A stretch of 34,170 nt of DNA from the NCBI GenBank assembly GCA_900549025.1, contig URMZ01000017.1:1-34170 (forward strand). The letters are read 5' to 3'. How positions within the stretch are numbered: position 1 is the stretch's first letter; each line of letters begins with the position of its first letter. Positions 9,402 to 17,276 of the stretch are shown piece by piece. The notes under the pieces were generated by a model that saw only the letters and a program-made list of their open reading frames with translations, did not search any database and was not told where the DNA came from. The position numbers and the translations under genes are program-made. This stretch comes from an uncultured Collinsella sp. (GTDB taxonomy: Bacteria > Actinomycetota > Coriobacteriia > Coriobacteriales > Coriobacteriaceae).

Positions 9402-10772
9402 ATGGCATCTACCGATCGTTCCACGTTGTTTATCAATGCGACCGTCCTGGATGGTTCGGAACATATGGAGCCGCAACCCGATATGGCCGTGACTGTTGAG
9501 CGCGGCGTCATCACCTGGATGGGGCCGAGTGCTGTGGCGCAGGCGCCCGCGGGTGCCGAGGTTATCGACCTGGGTGGTGCGTATCTCATGCCCGGTCTCA
9601 TCAATATGCACGTGCACCTGTGCGGTTCGGGCAAGCCGGTTTCGGCGGGCGATGCGGGTGCGTTGATGAAGAAGCTCGATAACCCCGTGGGGCGCGCCAT
9701 CGTGCGCCATATTCTTAAGGGCAGCGCCCAACAACAACTGGCAAGCGGCGTGACCACGGTGCGCGGCGCGGGCGACCCACTGTTTGCCGATCTGGCCGTG
9801 CGCGATGCTATCGATGCCGGCAAGTATCAAGGTCCTCGCCTGGTGGCGCCGGGAACGGGCGTCACGGTTCCGGGCGGCCATGGTGCGGGCTTGTTCGCCC
9901 AGGTGGCAAACAGTCCCGCCGAGGCAGCCGAACAGGTGCGCGACCTGTATGCGCGCGGTGCCGACGTCATTAAGCTGTTCGTAACGGGCGGCGTGTTCGA
10001 CGCGACCGAGGTGGGCGAGCCGGGCGTGCTGCGTATGCCGGTGGAGGTTGCCGCGGCGGCGTGCAAGGCTGCGCACGAGGTGGGCCTGCCGGTTATGGCC
10101 CATGTCGAGAGCACCGAAGGCGTGAAGGCCGCGCTTGAGGCCGGCGTTGACACGATCGAGCACGGTGCCCCGATGACTCCTGAGATCTTGGAACTGTACC
10201 GCGGCGCCGCGGGCACGCAGCTTGAGGATCGCGCGCCCAGCGTTACCTGCACTATCAGCCCGGCGCTGCCGTTTGTATTGCTCGACCCGAAAAAGACCCA
10301 TTCGACCGATACGCAAAAGAAGAACGGCGACATCGTGTGCTCGGGCATTATCGAGAGCGCCCGTGCCGCACTGGAAGCTGGCGTTAAGGTGGGCCTGGGC
10401 ACGGACTCGAGCTGCCCGTTCGTGACGCAGTACGACATGTGGCGTGAGGTGGCCTATTTTGCCAAGCATGTCGGCGTGAGCAACGCCTTCGCACTGCATA
10501 CGGCTACGCAAGTCAACGCCGAGCTGCTGGGGCTGGACGGCGAGACTGGCACAATCGAGTGCGGCAAGGCCGCCGATATCTTGGTGACGCGCAAGAACCC
10601 GCTCGATGACCTGTGCGCACTGCGTGAGCCGACGCACGTGATGTGCCGTGGCGATTTGGTGCGCAAGCTCAAGGTGAAGCGTATTCCCGAGGTGGACGCC
10701 GAGCTCGACGCGATTATGGCCATGCCAGCCGAAGCGCTTGCCGAGGAGCTGGCCCGCGACGGCGTGGCGTAG
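9402..10772 (+). CDS. Metal-dependent amidohydrolase (prolidase/imidazolonepropionase-like)
   Basis: A 456-aa member of the amidohydrolase superfamily (COG1228 type), a TIM-barrel hydrolase with a binuclear metal site acting on amide, peptide or cyclic amide substrates. All ligands are visible in order: H70-x-H72 (NMHVH), K191 (VIKLF, the usual carboxylated lysine), H234 (VMAHVES), H254 (TIEHGAP) and D335 (GLGTDSS). The N-terminal beta-sandwich residues (1-60) and their C-terminal return (about 400-456) are complete. I chose ATG 9402 because GAGGGAGGAGC lies just before it; the open frame extends back to 9273 but that part is poor. There is no signal peptide, so it is cytosolic. The substrate cannot be named from sequence; the closest known types are Xaa-Pro dipeptidases. 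A terminator follows. Confidence 0.9.
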   Translation: MASTDRSTLFINATVLDGSEHMEPQPDMAVTVERGVITWMGPSAVAQAPAGAEVIDLGGAYLMPGLINMHVHLCGSGKPVSAGDAGALMKKLDNPVGRAIVRHILKGSAQQQLASGVTTVRGAGDPLFADLAVRDAIDAGKYQGPRLVAPGTGVTVPGGHGAGLFAQVANSPAEAAEQVRDLYARGADVIKLFVTGGVFDATEVGEPGVLRMPVEVAAAACKAAHEVGLPVMAHVESTEGVKAALEAGVDTIEHGAPMTPEILELYRGAAGTQLEDRAPSVTCTISPALPFVLLDPKKTHSTDTQKKNGDIVCSGIIESARAALEAGVKVGLGTDSSCPFVTQYDMWREVAYFAKHVGVSNAFALHTATQVNAELLGLDGETGTIECGKAADILVTRKNPLDDLCALREPTHVMCRGDLVRKLKVKRIPEVDAELDAIMAMPAEALAEELARDGVA

Positions 10773-10805
10773 ACGAGACAAAGGGACAGCTCCGTTGCCG
10801 CATAC

Positions 10806-10843
10806 AAAAAGCCGAGGTCTCAACACGAGGCCTCGGCTTTTTT
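10806..10843. terminator. Bidirectional intrinsic terminator
   Basis: AAAAAGCCGAGG (10806-10817) pairs with CCTCGGCTTTTT (10831-10842). A T run follows on the plus strand and an A run precedes, so it can end both the amidohydrolase (plus) and the zinc-ribbon gene (minus). Confidence 0.9.
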
Positions 10844-10865
10844 ATCGAACAAATACTTAAGATTT

Positions 10866-10894
10866 GGGACAAACAAACCTGATTTATTTGTCCC
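10866..10894. other. Small inverted repeat at the zinc-ribbon gene 3' end
   Basis: GGGACAAA and TTTGTCCC form an 8-bp perfect stem with a 13-nt loop between the terminator and the end of the minus-strand zinc-ribbon gene. It may add to termination; there is no clear T run on the minus strand. Confidence 0.4.
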
Positions 10895-10905
10895 GCGTGC
10901 GGGCG

Positions 10906-11379
10906 CTAGGAGCGCGTTTCCATCTTGGCGTGGCACTTGGGGCAGGTGACGCGGATCTTGCCTTTGCCCTTGGGGACGGAGAGCATCTGGCCACAGTTGG
11001 GGCACTTGAGGTATGCCGTGGTCTTGCGGCCCTTCCACATCTTCTTAGCCGTGCGTTTGGCACGCTCAAAGTCCTCCTTGCTGGTGCCGGCCGCGCGTGA
11101 GGTGCTGGCCGCTGCAGCGCCGCCACCCAAACTGGCGACGAACTTGCCCAAGCCGGGGACATTGGCGGTCGCAGCGACAAAGGCCTCGTTCTCCTTGCGA
11201 CGTGCATCGGTATTTTTGGACAGGCCGCGCAGCACGCCAATCACGATGACGGCGATGGCAATCCAGCTGAGCCACTGGATGCGGGCCATCGATCCGATCA
11301 TTGCGATGACGATGCCGACAAAACCCATCACGATGGTGAGCTCGTCGGCGCCATTGCGACCCTTCATAAAGTCATTCAT
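10906..11379 (-). CDS. Membrane-anchored zinc-ribbon protein
   Basis: A 157-aa protein with two adjacent membrane helices (about residues 14-33 and 36-52), a low-complexity Ala/Gly/Ser linker (about 85-100), a basic stretch (104-120) and a C-terminal zinc ribbon with CPNC at 126-129 and CPKC at 146-149. The ribbon resembles the short zinc-ribbon domains attached to membrane or regulatory proteins; its partner is unknown. ATG 11379 was chosen because AAAGG precedes it and the frame upstream is short and unlike the protein. It follows csoR on the same strand, but a 57-bp palindrome lies between, so co-transcription is doubtful. Confidence 0.85.
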   Translation of the reverse strand: MNDFMKGRNGADELTIVMGFVGIVIAMIGSMARIQWLSWIAIAVIVIGVLRGLSKNTDARRKENEAFVAATANVPGLGKFVASLGGGAAAASTSRAAGTSKEDFERAKRTAKKMWKGRKTTAYLKCPNCGQMLSVPKGKGKIRVTCPKCHAKMETRS

Positions 11380-11429
11380 GCAAATTGCCTTTCGTTCGAT
11401 ATACTGCACGCTTTTATACCCGATTTAGA

Positions 11430-11486
11430 GCAAGGGGGACAGGTTAATCTGCACCAAGGTGGTGCAAACATACCTGTCCCCAATGT
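11430..11486. repeat. Family 2 hairpin repeat, copy 1
   Basis: Outer core arms GGGGACAGGT and ACCTGTCCCC (11435-11444 and 11472-11481) enclose a 25-nt interior (11446-11470), which has its own stem TGCACCA-AGG-TGGTGCA. Compared with the other two copies, GACAGG/CCTGTC replaces GTCAGG/CCTGAC, a compensating change. It sits between csoR and the zinc-ribbon gene. Confidence 0.85.
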
Positions 11487-11492
11487 CCCCAA

Positions 11493-11765
11493 TTACTTGG
11501 AGAGCTTGTCGACGACGCGTTCGATCTCGGCGAGCTTGGCGGCTTTGAGGTCTTCGTCGCCCGATTCGATTGCCGAAGTCACGCAGCCCTCGATATGCGC
11601 CTTGAGCACGTCGGCGTTGATGCGCGCGAGGAGCGCCTGTGTGGCCATGAGCTGCGTGGAAATATCGACGCAGTAGCGGTCCTCCTCGACCATCCGCAAG
11701 ATGCCGTCGATCTGGCCGCGTGCCGTCTTGAGCATGCGGGTCACCGATTTGTGGTCAGCCATCAT
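11493..11765 (-). CDS. csoR: CsoR-type copper-sensing repressor
   Basis: A 90-aa all-helical DUF156/CsoR-family repressor. The Cu(I) ligand set is C32 (RYCVDI), H57 (KAHIEG) and C61 (EGCVTS), the C-H-C arrangement of copper sensors. The formaldehyde sensors (FrmR) and persulfide sensors (CstR) of the same family differ in context or ligand. Copper loading releases it from DNA. The start is ATG 11765 (a second ATG follows directly), with GAGGA 6 bp before; the frame runs upstream to 11867 but through a palindrome. It is last in copA-copZ-csoR, and a GC-rich palindrome in the copA promoter is its probable operator. Confidence 0.92.
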   Translation of the reverse strand: MMADHKSVTRMLKTARGQIDGILRMVEEDRYCVDISTQLMATQALLARINADVLKAHIEGCVTSAIESGDEDLKAAKLAEIERVVDKLSK

Positions 11766-11807
11766 GGCAGGTCCTCGTTTCTGGTCGATCTTCCGGATGC
11801 CCTCGTC

Positions 11808-11874
11808 AGTTGCGGTGAAATACGGACCGTTTAAAGGCCTAGGGCGGCACAACAGTCCGTATTTCACCGCAACT
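11808..11874. repeat. Perfect 20-bp inverted repeat between copZ and csoR
   Basis: AGTTGCGGTGAAATACGGAC (11808-11827) and its exact complement (11855-11874) flank a 27-nt loop containing CCTAGG. This single copy has the same general plan as families 1 and 2 (long arms, loop of about 25 nt, CTAG in the loop) but an unrelated sequence. It lies 43 bp before csoR and 26 bp after the copZ stop. It could attenuate or stabilise the csoR part of the transcript. Confidence 0.85.
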
Positions 11875-11900
11875 TCTGAGGATTGAGTAGGCAGCGTCTG

Positions 11901-12122
11901 CTACGCGGCGGTCACCGAAAGGGCGTGGAACTTCTCGCCCGCGCCCTCGACGGCGGCAGCGAGCTGCTCGGCGGTCACGGTGTCGGCGCACTCCACCTGG
12001 ACGGTCTGGGTCTCGTGATCGGCGTCGGCGTCGGTCACGCCGGCCACGTTGAGCAACGCCGTCTCGACGGTGGCGTCGCAATGGCCGCACATGAGGCCGG
12101 AAGTCTTGATTGTGTAACGCAT
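11901..12122 (-). CDS. copZ: Copper chaperone (heavy-metal-associated domain)
   Basis: A 73-aa single ferredoxin-like HMA domain. The metal loop GLMCGHCDATVE carries the Cx2C pair near residues 12-15. It binds Cu(I) in the cytosol and hands it to CopA or CsoR. The start at 12122 has a GGGAGGA site; the open frame runs further up but has no HMA character. It lies 147 bp downstream of copA in the same direction and before csoR, so the three genes form one copper module. Confidence 0.93.
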   Translation of the reverse strand: MRYTIKTSGLMCGHCDATVETALLNVAGVTDADADHETQTVQVECADTVTAEQLAAAVEGAGEKFHALSVTAA

Positions 12123-12269
12123 GGGTATTCCTCCCTGTTGTGTCGGCTTTCCCAGGCACCCGACCTTGACCTTCAAGCCGTCGCTCGCGTACCAAAGTGC
12201 GCGTCGCTCCTCTTTCGGGTCAATCTCGGGCGTCTGGAAAACCCGTTCTAGATGGACTTAATGGTGAGC

Positions 12270-14609
12270 CTATTTTGCCACTTTTGGCTTAAAGGATTTC
12301 AGGCGCAGTGCATTGCTTACGACGCAGACACTCGACAGGCTCATGGCCGCGGCGCCAAACATCGGCGAGAGTTGCCATCCCGTGAGCGGGAAGAACACGC
12401 CCGCGGCGAGCGGAATGCCGATGCCGTTGTAGAACAGCGCCCAGAACAGGTCCTGCTTGATGTTGCGAATCGTGGCGCGCGAAAGCTCGATGGCGCGGGC
12501 GACATCCATGAGGTCGCTGCGCATGAGCACCACATCTGCTCCTTCCTTGGCGATGTCGGCACCGGTGCCGATCGCAAGACCCACGTCGGCGCGCGCCAGG
12601 GCAGGGGAGTCGTTGATGCCGTCGCCCACCATGGCGACCTTGCTGCCCGCATCCTGCAGTTCGCGGACGTGGCGCTCCTTGTCGGCGGGGAGGACGTCGG
12701 CGATGACCTGCTTGCTGTTCAGTCCCACGCGGCGGGCGATTGCTTCGGCCGTCACACGGTTGTCGCCGGTGAGCATGCGCACGTCGACGCCGAGCTTGCG
12801 GAGCGCGGCGATGGCCTCGGCGCTCGTCTCTTTGACCTCGTCAGCCACGGCGATGGTACCGACAAGCTCGCCGTTCTTGGCAAAGAACAACGGCGTCTTG
12901 CCTTCGGCAGCGAACTGTTCGGCAAGGCCGGCGGGCACCTTCGCGCCCAGCTCGTCCATCAGACGTATGTTGCCGGCTGCGATGGCGTTTTGCCCCTCGC
13001 GCGCCGTAACGCCACGACCGGGCACGGCGGCAAAGTCCTCGACCATGCGCGCGACAATTCCGCGCGCCTCGCACTCGGCCATAATCGCCTCGGCCAGCGG
13101 GTGCTCACTTGAGCGCTCCAGCGCGGCGGCCAGCTTGAGCAGCGCCTTTTCGCTCATGGCGGGCGAGCCGTCGGCGCGCGCGGCAACCACAATGTCGGTC
13201 ACGGCAGGCTTGCCGCGGGTGACCGTGCCCGTCTTGTCGAGCACCACGGTACCTACGCTGCGCAGGTTCTCCAGCGCCTCGGCGCTCTTAAAGAGAATGC
13301 CCATCTCGGCGCCCTTGCCGGTGCCGACCATAATGGCGACGGGCGTGGCCAGGCCCAGCGCGCACGGGCAGCTGATCACCAGCACGGCCACGGCGGAGGT
13401 GAGCGCCTCGTTTATGCTGCCGGTCAGCACCATCCACACCACAAAGGTCACGGCCGAGATTGCGAATACTACGGGCACGAACACACCGGCGACCTTGTCG
13501 GCCATGCGGGCGATGGGCGCCTTGGTGGCGTTGGCGTCCTCGACGAGCTGGATAATCTTGGCGAGCGACGTGTCGGCACCCACACGCGTGGCGCGGAAGG
13601 TAAACGAGCCCGTGCGGTTGACCGTGGCCGCATTGACAGTGTCGCCGGCGGTCTTCTCCACGGGGATGGACTCGCCGGTCAGCGCGCTCTCGTCCACGGC
13701 CGAGCTGCCCTCGAGCACCACGCCATCGACGGGGATGGACTCGCCGGGGCGCACGCGCAGGACCTGGCCGGGAAGGATACTGTCGACGTCGACGGTGGCC
13801 TCGCTGCCGTCCTCTGCCACGACGGTCGCGGTCTTGGGCGCCAGGTCGATCAGCGCCTCGATGGTGCCGCCGGTCTTGGACTTGCTGCGCGTCTCGAGGT
13901 ATTTGCCCACGGTGACGAGCGACAGGATCGTGCCCGCACTCTCAAAATACAGATTGTCCATGCCCGTCATCATGGCCTCGTGGACCTGACCCGCGGCTAA
14001 TTGGTCGGCCATGATGAACATGGCGTAGAGCGACCAGGCGATGGAGGCGGTGGCGCCCACGGCAATAAGGGCGTCCATAGTAGGCGCGCCGTGCGCGAGT
14101 GATTTAAACCCGTTGATAAAGTACGCGTCGTTGACGTAGACGATGGGAATGAGCAGGACGAGCTCGGTGAGCGCGAGCGTCATGCTGTGGGTGTGGTCGG
14201 TGAAGATGCCGGGCAGCGGCCAGCCGAGCATGTGCCCCATGCCTATGTAGAACAGTGGGATGAGGAATACGATCGAGACGATGAGGCGGGTGCGCATGGC
14301 AGAGGCGGCGGCCTCCAACTTTTTGGTCGGCGACTCCATATGGGCGGCGCCGGACCTGGCTTGCGCACTTCCGCTTTGGACAGCGTCGGTGCCCGTGCTG
14401 ATGGGCGAGGCCGAGTAGCCCGCGCGGTCGACAGCGGTGCAGATGTCGTCGGAGGAGACCTGCGCAGGGTCGTAGTCCACCAGCATAGAGCCGGCGAGCA
14501 GATTGACCGCGACGCTTTGGACGCCGTCGAGCTTGCTCACGGCACGGTCCACGTGCGCCTGGCAGGCGGCGCATGTCATGCCGCCCACGTCGAACTTATC
14601 TTGAGCCAT
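12270..14609 (-). CDS. copA: Cu(I)-exporting P1B-type ATPase
   Basis: A 779-aa membrane pump that exports Cu(I) at the cost of ATP. An N-terminal HMA domain carries GMTCAAC (C13, C16). A roughly 30-residue linker leads to the first helices. Then come TGES at 311-314 (actuator), the CPC metal site at 414-416, DKTGT at 458-462 with the phosphorylated Asp458, an HP motif in SSEHPLAEA, and [10 protein letters not shown] in the hinge. The last helices contain [12 protein letters not shown] and MSLSS, the signature set of Cu+ (P1B-1) pumps rather than Cu2+ or Zn2+ pumps. The start has AAGGAG before it. It is first in copA-copZ-csoR, with a palindromic operator in its promoter. Confidence 0.96.
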   Translation of the reverse strand: MAQDKFDVGGMTCAACQAHVDRAVSKLDGVQSVAVNLLAGSMLVDYDPAQVSSDDICTAVDRAGYSASPISTGTDAVQSGSAQARSGAAHMESPTKKLEAAASAMRTRLIVSIVFLIPLFYIGMGHMLGWPLPGIFTDHTHSMTLALTELVLLIPIVYVNDAYFINGFKSLAHGAPTMDALIAVGATASIAWSLYAMFIMADQLAAGQVHEAMMTGMDNLYFESAGTILSLVTVGKYLETRSKSKTGGTIEALIDLAPKTATVVAEDGSEATVDVDSILPGQVLRVRPGESIPVDGVVLEGSSAVDESALTGESIPVEKTAGDTVNAATVNRTGSFTFRATRVGADTSLAKIIQLVEDANATKAPIARMADKVAGVFVPVVFAISAVTFVVWMVLTGSINEALTSAVAVLVISCPCALGLATPVAIMVGTGKGAEMGILFKSAEALENLRSVGTVVLDKTGTVTRGKPAVTDIVVAARADGSPAMSEKALLKLAAALERSSEHPLAEAIMAECEARGIVARMVEDFAAVPGRGVTAREGQNAIAAGNIRLMDELGAKVPAGLAEQFAAEGKTPLFFAKNGELVGTIAVADEVKETSAEAIAALRKLGVDVRMLTGDNRVTAEAIARRVGLNSKQVIADVLPADKERHVRELQDAGSKVAMVGDGINDSPALARADVGLAIGTGADIAKEGADVVLMRSDLMDVARAIELSRATIRNIKQDLFWALFYNGIGIPLAAGVFFPLTGWQLSPMFGAAAMSLSSVCVVSNALRLKSFKPKVAK

Positions 14610-14656
14610 GGCTTCTCCTTTCTGTAGTTCGGTGTTGGAATTGTTAACCTGCCGAT

Positions 14657-14687
14657 ACTATACACCCATACCCCCTGGGGGTGTCCA
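14657..14687 (-). promoter_or_regulatory. copA promoter with CsoR-type operator
   Basis: Read on the minus strand, a -35-like TGGACA (14687-14682) and a -10-like TATAGT (14662-14657) are 19 bp apart. The spacer is filled by the palindrome ACCCCCTGGGGGT (14670-14682). CsoR operators are GC-rich dyads of this type that overlap the promoter, and csoR lies in the same cluster, so repression at low copper is likely. The long spacer would also suit a MerR-family activator such as CueR, but none is present here. Confidence 0.65.
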
Positions 14688-14710
14688 GTACAGAAAGAAA
14701 TGTATGACAT

Positions 14711-14728
14711 TTCGTTACAGATGAGGAT
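14711..14728. repeat. Fragment of a family 1 hairpin
   Basis: TTCGTTACAGATGAGGAT resembles a family 1 right arm, but no left arm is visible and it is out of step with the 80-bp array that follows. Probably a remnant upstream of the copA promoter. Confidence 0.4.
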
Positions 14729-14761
14729 AGTTGGTTGGCCGATGGACCGTCCCAACCAATC

Positions 14762-14978
14762 ATCTCAATCTGTAACGTCTGGACCGGTTTTTGAACCATA
14801 GCTGTTACAGATTTAGACAAACATTTCAGCCGAAAACTAACGTCTCGATCTGTAACAACTAGACCCCGTTTTACCGAGTATTTGTTACAGATCAAGACAA
14901 ACAGTTGGCAGGAAACTCAATGTCTCGTTCTGTAACATCTAGCAGCAAATATGACCTCTAACTGTTACAGATTGAGAC
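14762..14978. repeat. Array of three 57-bp family 1 hairpins (80-bp period)
   Basis: Copies at 14762-14818, 14842-14898 and 14922-14978 are exactly 80 bp apart with 23-bp spacers, the same geometry as the array at 1508. The two spacers here are alike (both begin AAACA and share a GAAACT/GAAAACT core). The interiors of the first two copies match the 9196 copy better when reverse-complemented, so elements occur in both orientations. The array lies between the kinase 3' end and the copA promoter. Confidence 0.9.
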
Positions 14979-15020
14979 AATTGCCGGGGAGGGGTCCCGT
15001 CACGGCAAGACGCCCGCTCT

Positions 15021-17105
15021 CTAGATACAGAATCCGGGGATCACGCAGGTTCGTTTGTTTGGCTTGTCCGCAGGCGTTGCGTACGTAAAGGCGTCGCCGT
15101 CGTGGCCCACACGGTTTATGTAGAGCGTGCCTTCGGTCTCCGATGAGTCGGGGCTCACCGTGCGCTCCCACCAGCAGGTGTCCTTGCCCTTCCACTGGCG
15201 GACCATCGTCTCGTTCGTGGAATACGGGCTCACCTTGAGCTCGCGGAAGAGCTGATACTCCTTGCCCTCGCCGTTGTAGATGTCTGCCAGGTAGTGATAG
15301 TCCTTGGCAAACGAATCGGGCGGTTGTGTACCGCACAACTCGACCATGGCGGGTAGCCAAAGGGTTGCGGGCAACTCGCTCAGACACGATGCACTGTTGG
15401 CGGCGCCAACGTTATTCGAGATCTTTTTGACAGATTTGATGAGTGCGCGCAACTCGTTGGGCAGCAGCTTAAGGCCGTCGCCGTCGAGCCATTCCCGCAG
15501 CTCGCAATCTGCCCAGCCGGCGCTCGGCGGTTCAACCGCAGCGTTGCGCTCGGCAATACCCGCGTCGAACATAAACGTCAGCCCGGCCTTGCCCGTCCCG
15601 TCCAGAAGCTCGTCGTGACGGATGCCCACAAGCTGCGCGCCGACCTCCAGCCCGTTGGTGAGTTTCACGCGCTTGGTACACGGATAGGGGATATGCCCGT
15701 TGTCATCGAGCAGGTGATAGCGCTGGGCTATCTCGCGTGCCTCGCTACGGGTCTCGGCGGCCTTAATCTTGAGCGAAATCTCCTGCAGCTGATCCCAGGC
15801 GTAGTCGTCAAGCGTACCGCGGATGCCGTCCAGGTAGTCGGGGATGCCAAAGCCATGGGCTGCCGCGCCAACGACGCTGAGCCCCGCAACGACTGCAACG
15901 ACGCCACCGATAATAAACCGGCGGCGGGTCATGGCATCGTGCCGGGCCTGCTCCAGGATCTCTCGCGCGCGCTCGCCGGCGACGTCGACCTTAAGGTGCG
16001 TACCGGAGTCGATGTCGATTGCGGCGTCACTGCCCGCGCCCTCGCGGCCCTCGGATTCGGCGTCGGTGAGGTATGTCGAGAGCACCTCGAGCATCTGCTG
16101 CTCGGTAGGGCGATCGCACTGCTCGACTGAGAGGCCCTTCATGATGATTTGGACGAGCGCTTCATCGCTCTCGCAGCGCGGCTCGAGCGGTGCCGGCTTG
16201 GTCTTGGTCTTTACGAGATAGAACGAGCCGGTTGCAGCGGCATCCGTCGACTCAAAGTCAAACGGTTTGCGACCGTTGTAGAGCTGGTACAAAATGCTCG
16301 AAAGCGCATAGACGTCGATTGCCGGCGAACGGCGAAGGGCCGCGATGCCTTCGATATCCTGCGTGAGCATCTCGGGCGCGGCGTATGCGGGCGTGGCAAA
16401 ACGCCAGATGTCGGCGCGCCGGGTGATCGTGTCGTCGCCGAGAGCCATGGTCGCGGAGCCCATGTCGATGAGGCAGGGGTCAAAGGAGCAATCAGCAATC
16501 TGCTGCTCGAGCGTTCGGCTGGTGGTGCGGAACATGATATTGGCGGGCGACAGATCGCGATGGATGACCGGGTTCACGAGGCCTTGGGTCATCAAGAGCA
16601 CACGAAGCACGGCGTTTCCGACGGCGACGACCATCTGGGTGGTCAGCCCGCCCGAGGCGTCGTGCGGAAGCAGGGGCAGCGCCTGCTTGAGTGAGGTGCC
16701 CTCGACCCACTCCATGAGGATGAGCGGGTCATCCTCGCACGATCCGTAGCCATAGACGCGCGGAAATCCGCGCAGGTGCGAGACGGTACACAGATGACGG
16801 TACTCCTCGAACAGCGCGGCGGTGTTGGCCAGGTGCGCTGCCGATTGCTCGGCGGAGCGGTCGGGGGCTTGGCCGGAAAGGATGGCGTTGTCCTTGAGTA
16901 GCTTGACGGCAAAGACCTCGCCGCTTGTGTTGGTCGCGCGCAGCACGTGCCCGATGTTGCCGTTGTTGCGGTGGGCCGTCTGGAGAATAAGCGTCATAAA
17001 CCGACGCTTGGCGTCGTCCTCGGCGCTGGGGTCGACCGCCACGGCGGTATCGAACGTATCGAGACGGATGAGTTTGTCGCCATAGGCGCTATCGGTAGTA
17101 TCCAT
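15021..17105 (-). CDS. Transmembrane Ser/Thr protein kinase with DUF6273-like outer domain
   Basis: A 694-aa protein. Residues about 45-350 are a Hanks-type kinase: K68 in FAVKLL, HRDLSPAN at 182-189 (catalytic D184, N189), DMG in place of DFG at 214-216, and APE at 243-245, so it should be active. A basic run RRR is followed by one membrane helix (about 397-418). The outer part ends in a domain of about 190 residues (LREWLDGDG, LWLPAMVELCG, YQLFREL, CWWERTVS, CVIPGFCI) that resembles DUF6273 of unknown function. There are no PASTA repeats. ATG 17105 was chosen because AAAGGA lies upstream. It follows an FHA gene on the same strand by 171 bp, which suggests a phosphosignalling pair. The last residues are complete. 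Confidence 0.88.
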   Translation of the reverse strand: MDTTDSAYGDKLIRLDTFDTAVAVDPSAEDDAKRRFMTLILQTAHRNNGNIGHVLRATNTSGEVFAVKLLKDNAILSGQAPDRSAEQSAAHLANTAALFEEYRHLCTVSHLRGFPRVYGYGSCEDDPLILMEWVEGTSLKQALPLLPHDASGGLTTQMVVAVGNAVLRVLLMTQGLVNPVIHRDLSPANIMFRTTSRTLEQQIADCSFDPCLIDMGSATMALGDDTITRRADIWRFATPAYAAPEMLTQDIEGIAALRRSPAIDVYALSSILYQLYNGRKPFDFESTDAAATGSFYLVKTKTKPAPLEPRCESDEALVQIIMKGLSVEQCDRPTEQQMLEVLSTYLTDAESEGREGAGSDAAIDIDSGTHLKVDVAGERAREILEQARHDAMTRRRFIIGGVVAVVAGLSVVGAAAHGFGIPDYLDGIRGTLDDYAWDQLQEISLKIKAAETRSEAREIAQRYHLLDDNGHIPYPCTKRVKLTNGLEVGAQLVGIRHDELLDGTGKAGLTFMFDAGIAERNAAVEPPSAGWADCELREWLDGDGLKLLPNELRALIKSVKKISNNVGAANSASCLSELPATLWLPAMVELCGTQPPDSFAKDYHYLADIYNGEGKEYQLFRELKVSPYSTNETMVRQWKGKDTCWWERTVSPDSSETEGTLYINRVGHDGDAFTYATPADKPNKRTCVIPGFCI

Positions 17106-17137
17106 GGCGTTCCTTTGTCTGGCATGGGTTGCCGCAC

Positions 17138-17198
17138 GTATACGTGAGCAGTGCGGATATCGGTAAAGTACCATGATAGCCGCACTGCCCACGTATAC
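17138..17198. repeat. Long near-perfect palindrome upstream of the kinase gene
   Basis: Arms at 17138-17161 and 17175-17198 are 24 bp each with two mismatches, around a 13-nt loop. The ends read GTATACGTG and CACGTATAC. It lies 33 bp upstream of the kinase start, after the FHA-gene terminator. It may be an operator or leader hairpin for the kinase; no relative is seen elsewhere in the window. Confidence 0.75.
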
Positions 17199-17244
17199 CG
17201 CTGAGCATTGTCGTTTACGACGCAGAAGGTAGAAGACGAAAGAC

Positions 17245-17273
17245 GGACGGCGACCGTCTTTCGATCGCCGTCC
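17245..17273 (-). terminator. Terminator of the FHA gene
   Basis: GGACGGCGA and TCGCCGTCC form a 9-bp perfect stem. On the minus strand it begins just after the FHA stop codon and is followed by a T-rich stretch (GTCTTTCGTCTTCT). An alternative GAAAGACGG/CCGTCTTTC pairing overlaps it. Confidence 0.65.
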
Positions 17274-17276
17274 GCT

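Noticed and set aside
14644..14895. 83-aa minus-strand frame before copA
   Set aside because: It runs through the hairpin array and the copA promoter.
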